In this document: positions 28,081-38,034 of the stretch, piece after piece | How the letters are laid out: every line of letters starts with the position of its first letter | Position numbering within the stretch: the first letter of the stretch is position 1 | Assembly (NCBI GenBank): GCA_947475295.1 | Contig: CANJLF010000012.1 | Coordinates: 1-64,000, forward strand | Source of the DNA: Fidelibacterota bacterium | GTDB lineage: Bacteria > Pseudomonadota > Alphaproteobacteria > Rhodospirillales > Rhodospirillaceae | Direction of reading: 5' to 3' | Length of the DNA stretch: 64,000 bases | Notes under the pieces: model-generated | What the model saw: only the letters and a program-made list of their open reading frames with translations | The model's database searches: none | What the model was told of the DNA's origin: nothing | Translations under genes and position numbers: made by a program

Positions 28081-30318
28081 ATGGTTCCCCATCCTTTGAT
28101 CGCCTACGCCCCTAAACCAGCCCGCGCAACGCGCGCAAACGCGCGGCTGTCGATGGTCTCGACACTGATCATTGCCGCGATCCTCGCGTCGGGCATGAGC
28201 CCGCACGAAAGCACGCAGGCGGCGGCCGTTGCCGGTGATGCCGACACGGACCCGGAAAATCAGTCGCTGCTGCTAGCCGACGGCATTAGCTATGACGACG
28301 GCGCCAACACCGTCACCGCCGAAGGATATGTCGAGATCCAGCGCGGCGAGCGTATTCTGCTCGCCGACAAGATTGTCTACAACCGCACGACCGACGTCGC
28401 CACCGCCACCGGCAACGTATCGATGATCGATGCCGACGGCACGGTTTTCTTCTTTGAGTCCATCCAGGTCGCCGGCGATCTGAAAGAGGGCCTCGCCGAG
28501 GAAGTGCGCGTGCTGATGTCCGACAAATCGCGCATGGCCAGCCGCATCTATCGCCGCCTTCCCAACGGCACCAGCGAACTGGACAACGCGGTCTACTCCG
28601 CCTGCGACAGCTGCAAGGGCCAGACACCGCTGTGGCAAATCAAAGCCGGCCACGTGCGTTACGATCCTGAAGCGGAGATGGTCTATTACAATAACGCCTG
28701 GGTCGAATTCGGCGGCATACCGCTGTTCTATTCGCCTTACCTCGCCCATCCGGATCCCACTGCCGGCCCCAAGAGCGGTCTGCTTTTGCCGACACTCGGC
28801 GCCAGCAGGAACCTCGGCGTGTCGGTTAAACAGCCTTATTACATCCACATCGCATCGGACCGCGACGCCACGCTGACGCCGTTCATCACCAGCGACGCCG
28901 GCAAAGGCACGATCGCCGAATATCGCCAGGATTTTCCGGCGGCGCGACTGCGCATCTTCGGCAGCCTGATGGCCGATGATCCTGACTATAACAGTGACGT
29001 GCGCGGCCATCTCGACGCGACCGCCCGGTGGGATATGGACGAGAACTGGCGCAGCGGCACGGACATCAACTTGGCATCGGACCGCACCTATTTGCGCCGC
29101 TATAATTTCCTCGCGCCGACGTGGCTGACCAGCAATATTTTTGCCGAGCGCTTCACGTCCAACAGTTATTTCTCGGCGAACGCCTATTACTTTCAGCGCC
29201 AGCGCGTGACGACCGCTTCGGGATCCGTACCCGGTGTCTTGCCGCTGCTCAATTACAACTACACCAGCGATCCGGATTCGCTCGGCGGCTACTGGGACGT
29301 GGATGCTAATGGTCTTGTGTTGATCCGTAGAACCGGCACCGATACCAACCGGCTCTCGACGCGCGTGGGGTGGAACCTGCCCTACACCACATCATACGGG
29401 GCGGTGTTTACCTACCGCGCCGGCCTGCGTGGCGACGGGTATTATGTGCGCAATTTGCCGCGGCCGGCCAAGGGCGACGTTTTCACCGGCAGCACCGGCC
29501 GCGTCGTGCCCGAAACGTCGCTGGAGTGGCGGATGCCGTTTGTCAGCGACAGCCTGGGTTTCCATCAGCTGCTTGAGCCCATCGTCATGGCCGTCGCCAG
29601 CCCCATCGGCGGAAACAAAGACACCATTCCCAACGAAGACAGTTTGGATCTGGAGTTCGACGACACCAACCTGTTCAGCATGCAGCGCTTCACCGGGCTG
29701 GATCGTGTCGAGACCGGTGCACGCATAAACTACGGCGTGCATTGGGCGACGTTCAGCCAGAGCATCGGCACCGTGGATGCGCTGGTCGGACAGGTCTATC
29801 GCTTTCACGACGATAAAACCTTCTCGCCGCTCTCCGGGTTGCGGGGTTATTTCTCGGATTACGTCGGTCACGTCGATGTGACGCCCACGCCTTACGTCAC
29901 GCTGCAGTATCGCTTCCGCTTGGATAAGGATTCCTTTGCCAGCCGCCGCAGCGAGCTCAGCGCAACCATGGGCCCGGAGTTGCTGCGCCTCACCACGAGT
30001 TATCTTTTCGTCAAGGGCGGCACGACCCTCTCCAGCCCCAACAGCACCGAGGAACTTTACGTGGCGCTGTCGAGCCGGTTCTCGCAAAACTGGAGCATCA
30101 CCACGAGCCACCGGCAGAATCTCAGCGCCAACGGCGGCAGCATCCGCACCAACGTGGGCGTTGCTTATGAGGACGAATGCGTGGTGATCGGACTCGATTT
30201 CGCCAAAGACAACACCCAGGACCGCGACTTCAAAAAGGGCCTGGCGGTGGTCTTGCGCCTGAACTTGAAAACCATCGGCGACATCAAGTTCAACACCGAC
30301 GTCGGCACCCAGCATTAG
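28081..30318 (+). CDS. lptD: LptD, LPS-assembly outer-membrane protein
   Basis: 745 residues. A signal-like segment (about 25-50) is followed by an OstA/LptA-like jellyroll domain (about 60-190; YDDGANTVTAEGYVEIQ) and the large C-terminal barrel (WQIKAGHVRYDPEAEMVYYNNAWVEF-type strands, PSGLLLPTLG-like KSGLLLPTLGASRN). A cysteine pair occurs at ACDSCKGQTP, and one more cysteine (EDECVV) near the C-terminus matches the disulfide pattern of LptD. It inserts LPS in the outer leaflet with LptE. ATG 28081 was chosen; an in-frame ATG at 28051 would overlap lptF. Confidence 0.93.
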   Translation: MVPHPLIAYAPKPARATRANARLSMVSTLIIAAILASGMSPHESTQAAAVAGDADTDPENQSLLLADGISYDDGANTVTAEGYVEIQRGERILLADKIVYNRTTDVATATGNVSMIDADGTVFFFESIQVAGDLKEGLAEEVRVLMSDKSRMASRIYRRLPNGTSELDNAVYSACDSCKGQTPLWQIKAGHVRYDPEAEMVYYNNAWVEFGGIPLFYSPYLAHPDPTAGPKSGLLLPTLGASRNLGVSVKQPYYIHIASDRDATLTPFITSDAGKGTIAEYRQDFPAARLRIFGSLMADDPDYNSDVRGHLDATARWDMDENWRSGTDINLASDRTYLRRYNFLAPTWLTSNIFAERFTSNSYFSANAYYFQRQRVTTASGSVPGVLPLLNYNYTSDPDSLGGYWDVDANGLVLIRRTGTDTNRLSTRVGWNLPYTTSYGAVFTYRAGLRGDGYYVRNLPRPAKGDVFTGSTGRVVPETSLEWRMPFVSDSLGFHQLLEPIVMAVASPIGGNKDTIPNEDSLDLEFDDTNLFSMQRFTGLDRVETGARINYGVHWATFSQSIGTVDALVGQVYRFHDDKTFSPLSGLRGYFSDYVGHVDVTPTPYVTLQYRFRLDKDSFASRRSELSATMGPELLRLTTSYLFVKGGTTLSSPNSTEELYVALSSRFSQNWSITTSHRQNLSANGGSIRTNVGVAYEDECVVIGLDFAKDNTQDRDFKKGLAVVLRLNLKTIGDIKFNTDVGTQH

Positions 30319-30473
30319 AACGGCCCCGGCCCGGCGCGCTGGTCCCGGCGAAATTCACGCCAATACCTTGAGCTGACTGCCTTATTTCCCGGCGTCGATG
30401 GCTGGTTTTCGCCCCCGTTCCCGCGTATGTTACGCCCGCTGCCTTTTCGGGATGGATTTTGGCTGTGGTGACA

Positions 30474-31799
30474 ATGGTGAAACGCGTTCTCCGCTCTTCT
30501 GGCCGCTCGTTCGGCTTCCTGCTGGTGTCGGCCTGTGTTACGGGCCTGGCTGCTTTTTCCAGCGGCACGGCCGTGGCTCAGTTCATGACACCCCCGGCCG
30601 CCGCGCCGGCAGCCGCGAGCGGCATGACCATCGCCGCCGTGGTGAACGAGGACATCATCACGGTGTTCGACGTCCAGTCGCGCATGGATCTCGTCATCGC
30701 CACCTCGGGCCTTGAGAGCAGCGCCGACATCAGAAGCCGCCTTCTCCCTCAGGTCGTCGATGTTTTGATCGACGAGCGCCTGAAGCTGCAGGAAGGAGCG
30801 CGCCTAAAAGTCAAAGCCACCGAAGCTGAAATACGCCAGTCGGTGGACGGCATCGAGCAGCGCAACAATATGCCGCCCGGCGGCTTCCGTACGCTGCTGA
30901 CGAGCAAGGGAGTCGATATGGCCGCGTTCTATGGCCAGATCGAAGCTGAGATCACCTGGAGCAAGGTCATACGCCAGTCCTTTGACCGCGGCGCCAACGT
31001 CAGCGCCGAGGAAGTGAATGCGGTCATCGCGCGGGCCAAGGCCAATCAAGGCAAGCCCGAATTCCTGCTGGCCGAGATTTCCTTGTCCGTGACGTCCGCC
31101 GCGCAAGACCAAGTCGTGCGCGATCTCGCCAACCGGCTGGTGCTGCAGGCGCGCGGCGGCACGCCCTTCCCAGCCTTGGCCCAGCAATTCTCGCAAAGCC
31201 CGACAGCGGTGCTGGGCGGCGATCTCGGTTGGGTCGTGCGCGGCGAGATGGAGCCCGAATTGGACGACGCCGTCACGCGCCTGGAACCCAACCAGATTTC
31301 CGATCCCATCAGGACAGTCACGGGCTATCACATCCTGGCCCTGCGCGAAAAACGCATCGCCGGCGCGGCCGACCCCAATATGGCGGCAGTCACGTTGAGC
31401 CAGATCTATCTGCCGACGATCGGCGTCCGGGCCTTGAGCCCGCAGCGGCTTGCGCAGTTGAGCCAAACCATCAGCGGCTTAACAAGCTGCGAGCAAATGA
31501 ACAAGCTGGCGACGGAGCTTGAGACGCCCGGTTCGGGATCAATTCCCCCGGTCTATGTCGGCGGTTTGCCGGAGAAGGTGCGTGACGCCGTTATCAATCT
31601 CCAGGCCGGACACACCAGTGCGCCGATCGAAGTCGGCGGCGCCCGGTTGTTCGTGCAGATTTGTATGCGCCGCGACGATCCCGGCGTGCCCAGCGGAGAA
31701 CAAATTATGAATAACCTGCAGAACGAAAAGCTTCAGAACCTTGCGCGCCAGAAGCTGCGGGATTTAAAGCGTCAGGCTCTTATCGATGTGCGTATATAA
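30474..31799 (+). CDS. surA: SurA-like periplasmic chaperone / peptidyl-prolyl isomerase
   Basis: 441 residues from ATG 30474. An N-terminal signal peptide ends around TAVAQ. The SurA N-terminal domain follows (VVNEDIITVFDVQSRMDLVI), then one clear parvulin domain (about 180-280; FSQSPTAVLGGDLGWV and YHILALREKR) and a weaker C-terminal repeat. SurA escorts unfolded outer-membrane proteins such as LptD to the BAM complex, which suits its place after lptD. TTG 30459 in the same frame is an alternative start. Confidence 0.9.
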   Translation: MVKRVLRSSGRSFGFLLVSACVTGLAAFSSGTAVAQFMTPPAAAPAAASGMTIAAVVNEDIITVFDVQSRMDLVIATSGLESSADIRSRLLPQVVDVLIDERLKLQEGARLKVKATEAEIRQSVDGIEQRNNMPPGGFRTLLTSKGVDMAAFYGQIEAEITWSKVIRQSFDRGANVSAEEVNAVIARAKANQGKPEFLLAEISLSVTSAAQDQVVRDLANRLVLQARGGTPFPALAQQFSQSPTAVLGGDLGWVVRGEMEPELDDAVTRLEPNQISDPIRTVTGYHILALREKRIAGAADPNMAAVTLSQIYLPTIGVRALSPQRLAQLSQTISGLTSCEQMNKLATELETPGSGSIPPVYVGGLPEKVRDAVINLQAGHTSAPIEVGGARLFVQICMRRDDPGVPSGEQIMNNLQNEKLQNLARQKLRDLKRQALIDVRI

Positions 31800-31835
31800 G
31801 GGCACTTGCAAGGACGCAGCTGGCAAGGACGCGGC

Positions 31836-32879
31836 GTGATCTCACGTCCTGCTTCGATGTCCGGCTCTTCAAGATCCGGCATCGCGCTGGCTCTCACCAT
31901 GGGCGAGCCCGCCGGGATCGGCGGCGAAATTGCACTGAAGGCGTGGGCCGCGCGTCGCGGCGACACGCCCGCATTCTTCGTGATTGACGATGCGAATCGC
32001 CTAGAAGCCTTGGCCGCGCGCTTCAATATTGCCTGTCCGGTCGCCTCCATCGCTGATCCGGCCGCCGCCGTGCAAACTTTTTCACGAGCGCTGCCCGTGC
32101 TTCTGCCCACGCGGCCCCTGACGGGCCCGGTGACGTTGGGTGTGCCCACGGCGGCGGCGGCATCGGCCGTGATCGGCGCCATTGATCAAGCTGTGGCCTT
32201 AGTCAAATCCGCCGCCGCAGCCGGCCTTGTGACCAGCCCCATCAACAAAGACAGCCTGCAAGGCGCCGGATTCAGTTATCCCGGACATACCGAGTACCTC
32301 GGCCATCTCGCGGGCGGCGCCCAGGCCGTCATGATGCTGGCAGTCGAGGGCTTGCGGGTCGTTCCCGTGACGGTCCATGTGGCGATACAGGATGTTGCGC
32401 GCACGCTCTCCACGGCGGGCATAGTCAGCTGCGGACGCATTACCGCGGCGGCTTTGAAAACCGATTTTGGGATCGTGCATCCACGGTTAGTCATCGCGGC
32501 CTTAAACCCCCACGCCGGCGAAAAGGGCCGCATGGGCAACGAGGAAACGCGCATCATCGCCCCGGCGGTGGCGCAACTGCGCGCCGACGGCATTGATGCG
32601 ACGGGTCCCTCGCCCGCCGACACGCTGTTTCACGCCGCCGCGCGCAGGAACTTTGACGCGGCCCTGTGTATGTATCACGATCAGGCGCTGATTCCGCTGA
32701 AGACCATCGACTTCGCCGGCGGCGTCAATATTACCTTGGGGTTACCGTTTGTGCGCACCTCGCCCGATCACGGCACGGCTTTTGACATCGCTGATCGGGG
32801 AATCGCCGATCCTTCCAGTTTGCTGGCCGCGCTCCGGACCGCGGGCGCCATCGCCTCGCGGCGCGCGAATGGTCCTTGA
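31836..32879 (+). CDS. pdxA: 4-hydroxythreonine-4-phosphate dehydrogenase
   Basis: 347 residues from GTG 31836, which has AAGGA six bases upstream; ATG 31857 is the alternative. Core motifs are TMGEPAGIGGEI, SPINKDSLQGAGFSYPGHTEYL and the metal-binding YHDQALIPLKT with PFVRTSPDHGTAFD. It oxidises 4-phosphohydroxy-L-threonine in the DXP-dependent pyridoxal-phosphate pathway. It lies between surA and rsmA in the order known from many proteobacteria (surA-pdxA-rsmA). Confidence 0.95.
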   Translation: MISRPASMSGSSRSGIALALTMGEPAGIGGEIALKAWAARRGDTPAFFVIDDANRLEALAARFNIACPVASIADPAAAVQTFSRALPVLLPTRPLTGPVTLGVPTAAAASAVIGAIDQAVALVKSAAAAGLVTSPINKDSLQGAGFSYPGHTEYLGHLAGGAQAVMMLAVEGLRVVPVTVHVAIQDVARTLSTAGIVSCGRITAAALKTDFGIVHPRLVIAALNPHAGEKGRMGNEETRIIAPAVAQLRADGIDATGPSPADTLFHAAARRNFDAALCMYHDQALIPLKTIDFAGGVNITLGLPFVRTSPDHGTAFDIADRGIADPSSLLAALRTAGAIASRRANGP

Positions 32880-33722
32880 ATGACTGAAACCGACACGCTG
32901 CCGCCGTTGCGCGAGGTCATCGCCCGTTACGGGCTCATGGCCGACAAGTCGCTGGGTCAGCATTTCCTTCTCGATCTCAACCTCACCGCGCGCATCGCCC
33001 GGGCCGCCGGCGATCTTGCGACCGGCACCACCATTGAGATCGGACCCGGCCCCGGCGGCCTGACGCGCGCCTTGCTGGCGGCGGGCGCCACGGTCATTGC
33101 CGTCGAAAAAGACCGGCGGTGCCGCGCTATTTTGGCGGATATCGCCACGGTCTATCCCGAACAATTGACCGTGATCGAGGCCGATGCCTTGACGGTCGAT
33201 GCCGCCACCCTGGGCGAGGCACCCCGGCGCATTGTCGCCAATCTGCCTTATAACATCGGCACCGAGTTGCTTTTGCGGTGGCTGCAAAAACCCGGCGCTT
33301 TCGAGTCCTTTACCTTGATGTTCCAGACCGAAGTCGCGGCCCGCATCACCGCACCTCCCGACACCGGCGCTTACGGCCGGCTCAGCATCATGGTGCAGTG
33401 GTTGTGTGAGACCGAGCTCTTGTTCCACATCAATCCGCGCGCTTTCACGCCACCGCCCCAGGTGCAGTCGACCGTGGTACGCCTGACGCCGCGCGCCAAA
33501 CCCATAGCAGCGCGGCGCGAAACCTTGGAACGCGTGACGGCCTCGGCTTTTGGACAACGCCGCAAGATGTTGCGCCAGAGTTTGCGGGCTGCCGCTGTCG
33601 ATGGCGATGCGGAAGGGTTATGCCGGGCGACCGGCATCGATCCGACGGCGCGGGCGGAAACGTTAACGGTTGAACAGTTCTGCGCTTTGGCGAATGCGGT
33701 CGATTGCGCTAAGGCCGGCTAA
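32880..33722 (+). CDS. rsmA: 16S rRNA dimethyladenosine transferase (KsgA)
   Basis: 280 residues. SAM-binding motif I EIGPGPGGLTRALL, acidic motif VEKDRRC, and catalytic motif IV NLPYNIGTELLLRW. It dimethylates A1518 and A1519 of 16S rRNA late in 30S assembly. ATG follows the pdxA stop directly (TGAATG). Its stop overlaps that of convergent gmk by four bases. Confidence 0.96.
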   Translation: MTETDTLPPLREVIARYGLMADKSLGQHFLLDLNLTARIARAAGDLATGTTIEIGPGPGGLTRALLAAGATVIAVEKDRRCRAILADIATVYPEQLTVIEADALTVDAATLGEAPRRIVANLPYNIGTELLLRWLQKPGAFESFTLMFQTEVAARITAPPDTGAYGRLSIMVQWLCETELLFHINPRAFTPPPQVQSTVVRLTPRAKPIAARRETLERVTASAFGQRRKMLRQSLRAAAVDGDAEGLCRATGIDPTARAETLTVEQFCALANAVDCAKAG

Positions 33723-34357
33723 AGTCCACCGCGCATATCGTTGACAAAGTCCGCCAAACCCGGACGGCGCTCGCGGCGCAAACGTTCGGCGGTGAGGATC
33801 GCCCTAACCTGAGCGATGCTTTCATCCACTTCGCGATTAACGACGATGTATTCGTATTCCGGCCAATGGCTCATTTCATCGGCCGCCCGCGCCATACGCT
33901 TGCGCATGACCTCTTCGCTATCCTGGGCGCGGCCGCGCAAACGCCGTTCAAGCTCGCCGATCGAGGGCGGCAGAATGAAAACGGTGACCAGATCATTGGG
34001 CGCGCTGGATTTGAGCTGTTGCGTGCCCTGCCAATCGATGTCGAACAGTACATCGTGGCCGGCGGCGAGTTCCTTTTCCACATGGGCGCGCGGCGTGCCG
34101 TAGTAGTTGTCGAACACCTTGGCATGCTCAAGCAGTTCGCCGTTCGCCACCATGTGGCGATGCTCGTCCACCGTGATGAAATAATAGTCCTTCCCATGCA
34201 CTTCGCCGGGACGCGGTGTTCGCGTGGTGACCGACACCGACATGCTGAGCTGATGCTCGTCGCGCAAAAGGGCACGCGAGATCGTCGACTTGCCAGCACC
34301 CGAAGGCGAGGACAGTACGAGCATCAGACCACGACGCGGGACGTTACGATCGGTCAT
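33719..34357 (-). CDS. gmk: Guanylate kinase
   Basis: 212 residues. P-loop SSPSGAGKSTISRAL, GMP-binding SVSVTTRTPRPGEVHGKDYYFI and the lid region. It converts GMP to GDP with ATP. It begins four bases after the yicC stop, the usual yicC-gmk pair. Confidence 0.96.
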   Translation of the reverse strand: MTDRNVPRRGLMLVLSSPSGAGKSTISRALLRDEHQLSMSVSVTTRTPRPGEVHGKDYYFITVDEHRHMVANGELLEHAKVFDNYYGTPRAHVEKELAAGHDVLFDIDWQGTQQLKSSAPNDLVTVFILPPSIGELERRLRGRAQDSEEVMRKRMARAADEMSHWPEYEYIVVNREVDESIAQVRAILTAERLRRERRPGLADFVNDMRGGL

Positions 34358-34361
34358 TACC

Positions 34362-35285
34362 CTATTCTATATTCTGAATTTGCTCGCGGAACTGATCAAT
34401 CGTTGATTTCAGCGCCAAGCCGACGCGGGTCAGGGCGACATCGGTGGATTTGGAGCACAGCGTATTGGCTTCGCGGTTGAATTCCTGAGACAGAAAATCG
34501 AGCCGCCGCCCGCAGGGCTCGCCCTTCGCCAGCAGATCGCGGGCTTGTGCGACGTGAGCGGTGAGACGGTCAAGTTCCTCGCGGATATCGGACTTCAGCG
34601 CCAACAGCGCCGCTTCCTGGGCGAGACGGTCGGCCGTGAGCGCGGGAACCGCGCCCGCCAGTTCTTGCAGTTGCTGCAGCAGCCGCGCTTTCAGGGCCGC
34701 GGGCTGGGTGGCGGCGAGCGTGCCCGCCTCGACGCATAGCGCCGCTATGGTATCGAGGTGACCGCCGACAACGGGTGCGAGGCGCGCACCTTCCTGACGG
34801 CGCGCGGCGGCTAAGGCCGCCAGGGCCGCCTTCAGGCCGGCCAGCACGGCGGCATCCCGCAAGGCAATGGTCTCGGCATCCATAATCTCAGGCGCTTGGC
34901 GTCCTTGCGCCAAAGCCAGAAGTCCGTCGAAACGGGCGAGCTCAATGGCGTTGCCGAAAACCTGTGTGCCGTACTGAGCGGTCTTGCGCTTCACCAGGTC
35001 GATCAAGGCGTCCAGCACGGCTTCATCGACGCCGGTACCGGCGCTGGCCGCATCGGAGGTCACAATGAGCGTGAGATTGATCGAACCGCGTGTAAAGGTT
35101 TCCGCCGCCAACTGCCGCGCCGACAGCTCGAGTGCATCAAAGCCGTGGGGCGTGCGCATGCGAACGTCGAGGTTTTTGCTGTTGACGCTTTTGGCTTCCC
35201 ACGCCCAGGCAAAGGCGGCCTTGCCGTCAACCCGACCTTCGGCGCGCGCAAAGCCGGTCATACTGGTGAGCGCAACAGCAGCCAC
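34362..35285 (-). CDS. yicC: YicC family endoribonuclease-like protein
   Basis: About 307 residues. N-terminal YicC domain starting SMTGFARAEG with SVNSKNLDVRMR, then the DUF1732 C-terminal domain (REELDRLTAHVAQ, RLDFLSQEFNREANTLCSKS). YicC of E. coli is a metal-dependent endoribonuclease that affects small-RNA decay. I chose GTG 35285, with GGGG eight bases upstream; TTG 35300 and ATG 35261 are alternatives. Operon with gmk. Confidence 0.9.
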   Translation of the reverse strand: MAAVALTSMTGFARAEGRVDGKAAFAWAWEAKSVNSKNLDVRMRTPHGFDALELSARQLAAETFTRGSINLTLIVTSDAASAGTGVDEAVLDALIDLVKRKTAQYGTQVFGNAIELARFDGLLALAQGRQAPEIMDAETIALRDAAVLAGLKAALAALAAARRQEGARLAPVVGGHLDTIAALCVEAGTLAATQPAALKARLLQQLQELAGAVPALTADRLAQEAALLALKSDIREELDRLTAHVAQARDLLAKGEPCGRRLDFLSQEFNREANTLCSKSTDVALTRVGLALKSTIDQFREQIQNIE

Positions 35286-35431
35286 AGAAATCGTCCCCAA
35301 GCCCCGTGATCCACCCGTTATATCGGGCGGCCCAGGAATTTCATAGCGCGACGGCCTGAATCAGCGCCCGATTAAGTCCACAAAACCCGGGGGGTGTTGA
35401 TTCAGCACCGGTGGGCGGCCATGCTGGCGTC

Positions 35432-36193
35432 ATGGGCTCCGGCAAGACCTTTACGCATATCCTGATCACCGGTGCCTCGTCGGGCATCGGCGAGGCCCTT
35501 GCGGCGGCCTACGCCGTGCCCGGGGCGACCCTGAGCTTGTCCGGGCGTAACGCGACGCGCCTTGCCGCCGTGGCCGAGTCTTGCCGCGCACGAGGCGCCC
35601 AGGTCGATGCCATGGTGTTGGATGTCACCGACCGTACAGCAATGGCGGCTTGGATCAGTAGCCGCGAGCGAGCCCGCGCTTTAGATCTGGTTATCGCCAA
35701 CGCCGGGATTTCCGCCGGCCTGGACGAAAGCGGCGAGGCAACGCGGCGCATCTTTGCCGTCAATCTGGACGGTGTGGTCAACACGGTCATGCCGGCGCTG
35801 GGGATTTTTCGTGCGCGGCGTCGAGGCGCGATTGCGCTGATCAGCTCGCTGGCATCGTTTCGCGGCATCGGCAGCGCGCCGGCCTATTGCGGCTCCAAAG
35901 CCGCGGTGCGGGTCTGGGGCGAAGGCCTGCGCGGCGCCCTGGCGCCCGAAGGTATCGGCGTGAGTGTCGTCTGCCCAGGGTTCGTCGTAAGCCGCATGAC
36001 CGACGTGAACAGATTCCACATGCCTTTTCTCATGAGCGCGGAAAAAGCCGCCGCGATCATCCAACGCGGCATCGCCGCCAACGCAGGCCGCATCGCTTTC
36101 CCGTGGCCGATGCTCGCGGGAACCTGGCTTTTCGCGGCGCTGCCCGACGCGCTTGCCGGCGCCATCGCGCGCGTTCTTCCGAAAAAGAATTAG
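35432..36193 (+). CDS. Short-chain dehydrogenase/reductase
   Basis: 253 residues from ATG 35432. Rossmann motif TGASSGIGEALAAAY, NAG motif, catalytic Ser in LISSLASFRG and YxxxK in AYCGSKAAV. A hydrophobic, C-terminal segment (WPMLAGTWLFAALPDALAG) suggests membrane association, as in lipid-type reductases. Substrate unknown. It overlaps the convergent TerC stop by four bases and is divergent from yicC across about 145 bases. Confidence 0.85.
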   Translation: MGSGKTFTHILITGASSGIGEALAAAYAVPGATLSLSGRNATRLAAVAESCRARGAQVDAMVLDVTDRTAMAAWISSRERARALDLVIANAGISAGLDESGEATRRIFAVNLDGVVNTVMPALGIFRARRRGAIALISSLASFRGIGSAPAYCGSKAAVRVWGEGLRGALAPEGIGVSVVCPGFVVSRMTDVNRFHMPFLMSAEKAAAIIQRGIAANAGRIAFPWPMLAGTWLFAALPDALAGAIARVLPKKN

Positions 36194-36927
36194 ATACCGA
36201 TGGTCTTGGTTAGATCGCGCCGCTCCGCGCGGTGACGCATCCACAGATTGAGCGCCTCCACGCCGATCGAGAAGGCAATGGCGAAGTAGAGATATTCCCG
36301 TGGGATATGGAAGTGCGCGGCATCGGCGATCAGCGCCGTGCCCACCAAAATCAAAAATGCCAAGGCTAGCATTTTGACGGTCGGATGCTTATTGATGAAG
36401 CCCGAAACCGCGCCGGCGGCAGACATCATGACGATAATCGCAATGACGATGGCCGCGACCATGACCGGGCGATTGTTGGTCATACCGACGGCGGTGATGA
36501 TCGAATCCAGCGAGAACACAAGATCGAGAATCATGATTTGGGTAATAACCGCGGCAAAGGACGCCGGCGGCTTGGGCGCATGCGTACCGGCCCCTTCGAC
36601 GGTCTCATGGATTTCCATGACACCCTTGTAAAGCAGGTACAGCCCGCCAAGACCAAGAACCAAATCCCGCCAGCTCATCTCAAAGCCGGCGACGGTGACA
36701 AGCGGCGTCGTCAGCGCGGCGATCCATGTCAGCATCAACAGCAAGCCGATCCTGAGGATCAGCGCCATGGACAAGCCCACGCGGCGCGCACGGTGCTGCT
36801 GATGTTTCGGAAGCCGGTTGGAGACGATGGCCAGAAAAACCAGGTTGTCGATGCCGAGCACGATCTCAAGCACGGTCAGCGTGAACAATGCCGCCCAATT
36901 CTGCGGATCGGTGACGAATTCAATCAT
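36190..36927 (-). CDS. TerC family integral membrane protein
   Basis: 245 residues with about seven membrane helices. TerC signature acidic motifs are visible: LEIVLGIDNLVFLAI in the first helix and DLVFSLDSIITAVGM in the middle, giving paired aspartates able to bind metal. Members export manganese or associate with tellurite resistance; the family includes the Mn exporter MeeF/Alx types. I see no riboswitch (yybP-type) just upstream. Specific substrate not provable here. Confidence 0.88.
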   Translation of the reverse strand: MIEFVTDPQNWAALFTLTVLEIVLGIDNLVFLAIVSNRLPKHQQHRARRVGLSMALILRIGLLLMLTWIAALTTPLVTVAGFEMSWRDLVLGLGGLYLLYKGVMEIHETVEGAGTHAPKPPASFAAVITQIMILDLVFSLDSIITAVGMTNNRPVMVAAIVIAIIVMMSAAGAVSGFINKHPTVKMLALAFLILVGTALIADAAHFHIPREYLYFAIAFSIGVEALNLWMRHRAERRDLTKTIGI

Positions 36928-37002
36928 AGTGGCCCCAGTCCCCTCAGCTTAGTCCAGACTCATGACGTGATGCTTACAAGAGAAACATCGCGCGTAAATA
37001 TA

Positions 37003-38007
37003 TCAATGCAAGTTATTTTGCCGCTGAATTTGCCGCCAGCGGGCGACATTCTGATTGTGCGCCTCCAAAGTGGCGGCAAAAGCGTGGCCGCCGCTGCCGT
37101 CGGCGACAAAATACAGGTCCTGTGACACCGCCGGATTGAGCGCCGCCGCCAGAGCGGCCCGGCCCGGATGGCAAATGGGCGCCGGCGGCAGGCCGGGAAT
37201 GACATAGGTATTATAAGGCGTGGGCAGCTCCAGATTGGCGATGGTCAGCGCGCCGTCGCGCTCGCCGATCCGGGCAAGGCCATAGATGACGGTCGGGTCC
37301 GACTGTAACTTCATGCCGCGCCGCAGCCGGTTGATAAACACGCCCGCCACGCGGGCGCGCTCGCCGGTCTTGCCGGTTTCTTTTTCGACAATCGACGCCA
37401 GCACCATGGCTTCTTCCGGCGTGGTCAGCGGCAAGTCGGCCGCGCGCGCGTCCCACAGCTCCTTGGCCGCCGCATCCCGCGCCGTACGCATGTGCGCGAT
37501 GACGTCTTCCCGCCGGTCGCCCCATTCGTAGCGATAAGTTTCGGGCAGAAGATCGCCCTGGGCGATCTGTGAGGCGACGGCGCCGGTCAACCCTTCGGCG
37601 GCGTCCAGAATGCTAAGGATATCGGCGGTCACTAGGCCTTCGGGAATTGTAACAAACCGGGCGACCACGTCGTGGCGGGCGAGCTTGTCCAAGATCGCCG
37701 TGACGCTGATACCGGGATCGAAACGATATTCGCCGGGCTTGAGCGTGCGGTCCTGGCCGCTGCGCCGCGCGGCAAGCGCGGGCAGCCAGGGTTTCTCGAC
37801 AACGCCCGCCGCGGCCAGCTGCCGGCCGATGGCGGCAACGCCCGTGCCAGGCGCGATGATCATCGTGACCGGCGCCTGCAGGGGGCCGGGCGCAGCGACC
37901 ACGTTCAAGAACCAAAGGTAGACGCCGCCAGCGCCGGCCGCAGCCAGCACAAGAATCAGGGCAAAAGTGGTGAGGAGACGCGCCGGCTTCATGAATTTAC
38001 GGGGCAC
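37003..38007 (-). CDS. mltG: MltG, endolytic murein transglycosylase
   Basis: 334 residues with one N-terminal membrane helix (about 10-33). The YceG domain includes a LysM-like subdomain and the catalytic Glu in ASIVEKETGKTGER, followed by GMKLQSDPTVIYGL and PTPYNTYVIPGLPPAPICHPG. It cleaves nascent glycan strands at the inner membrane and sets their length. It is last in the fabF-mltG pair. An ATG five codons in (MKPARLL) is an alternative start. Confidence 0.94.
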   Translation of the reverse strand: MPRKFMKPARLLTTFALILVLAAAGAGGVYLWFLNVVAAPGPLQAPVTMIIAPGTGVAAIGRQLAAAGVVEKPWLPALAARRSGQDRTLKPGEYRFDPGISVTAILDKLARHDVVARFVTIPEGLVTADILSILDAAEGLTGAVASQIAQGDLLPETYRYEWGDRREDVIAHMRTARDAAAKELWDARAADLPLTTPEEAMVLASIVEKETGKTGERARVAGVFINRLRRGMKLQSDPTVIYGLARIGERDGALTIANLELPTPYNTYVIPGLPPAPICHPGRAALAAALNPAVSQDLYFVADGSGGHAFAATLEAHNQNVARWRQIQRQNNLH

Positions 38008-38034
38008 GTCATGAGTGGAGTCACCTGGAGCGCG

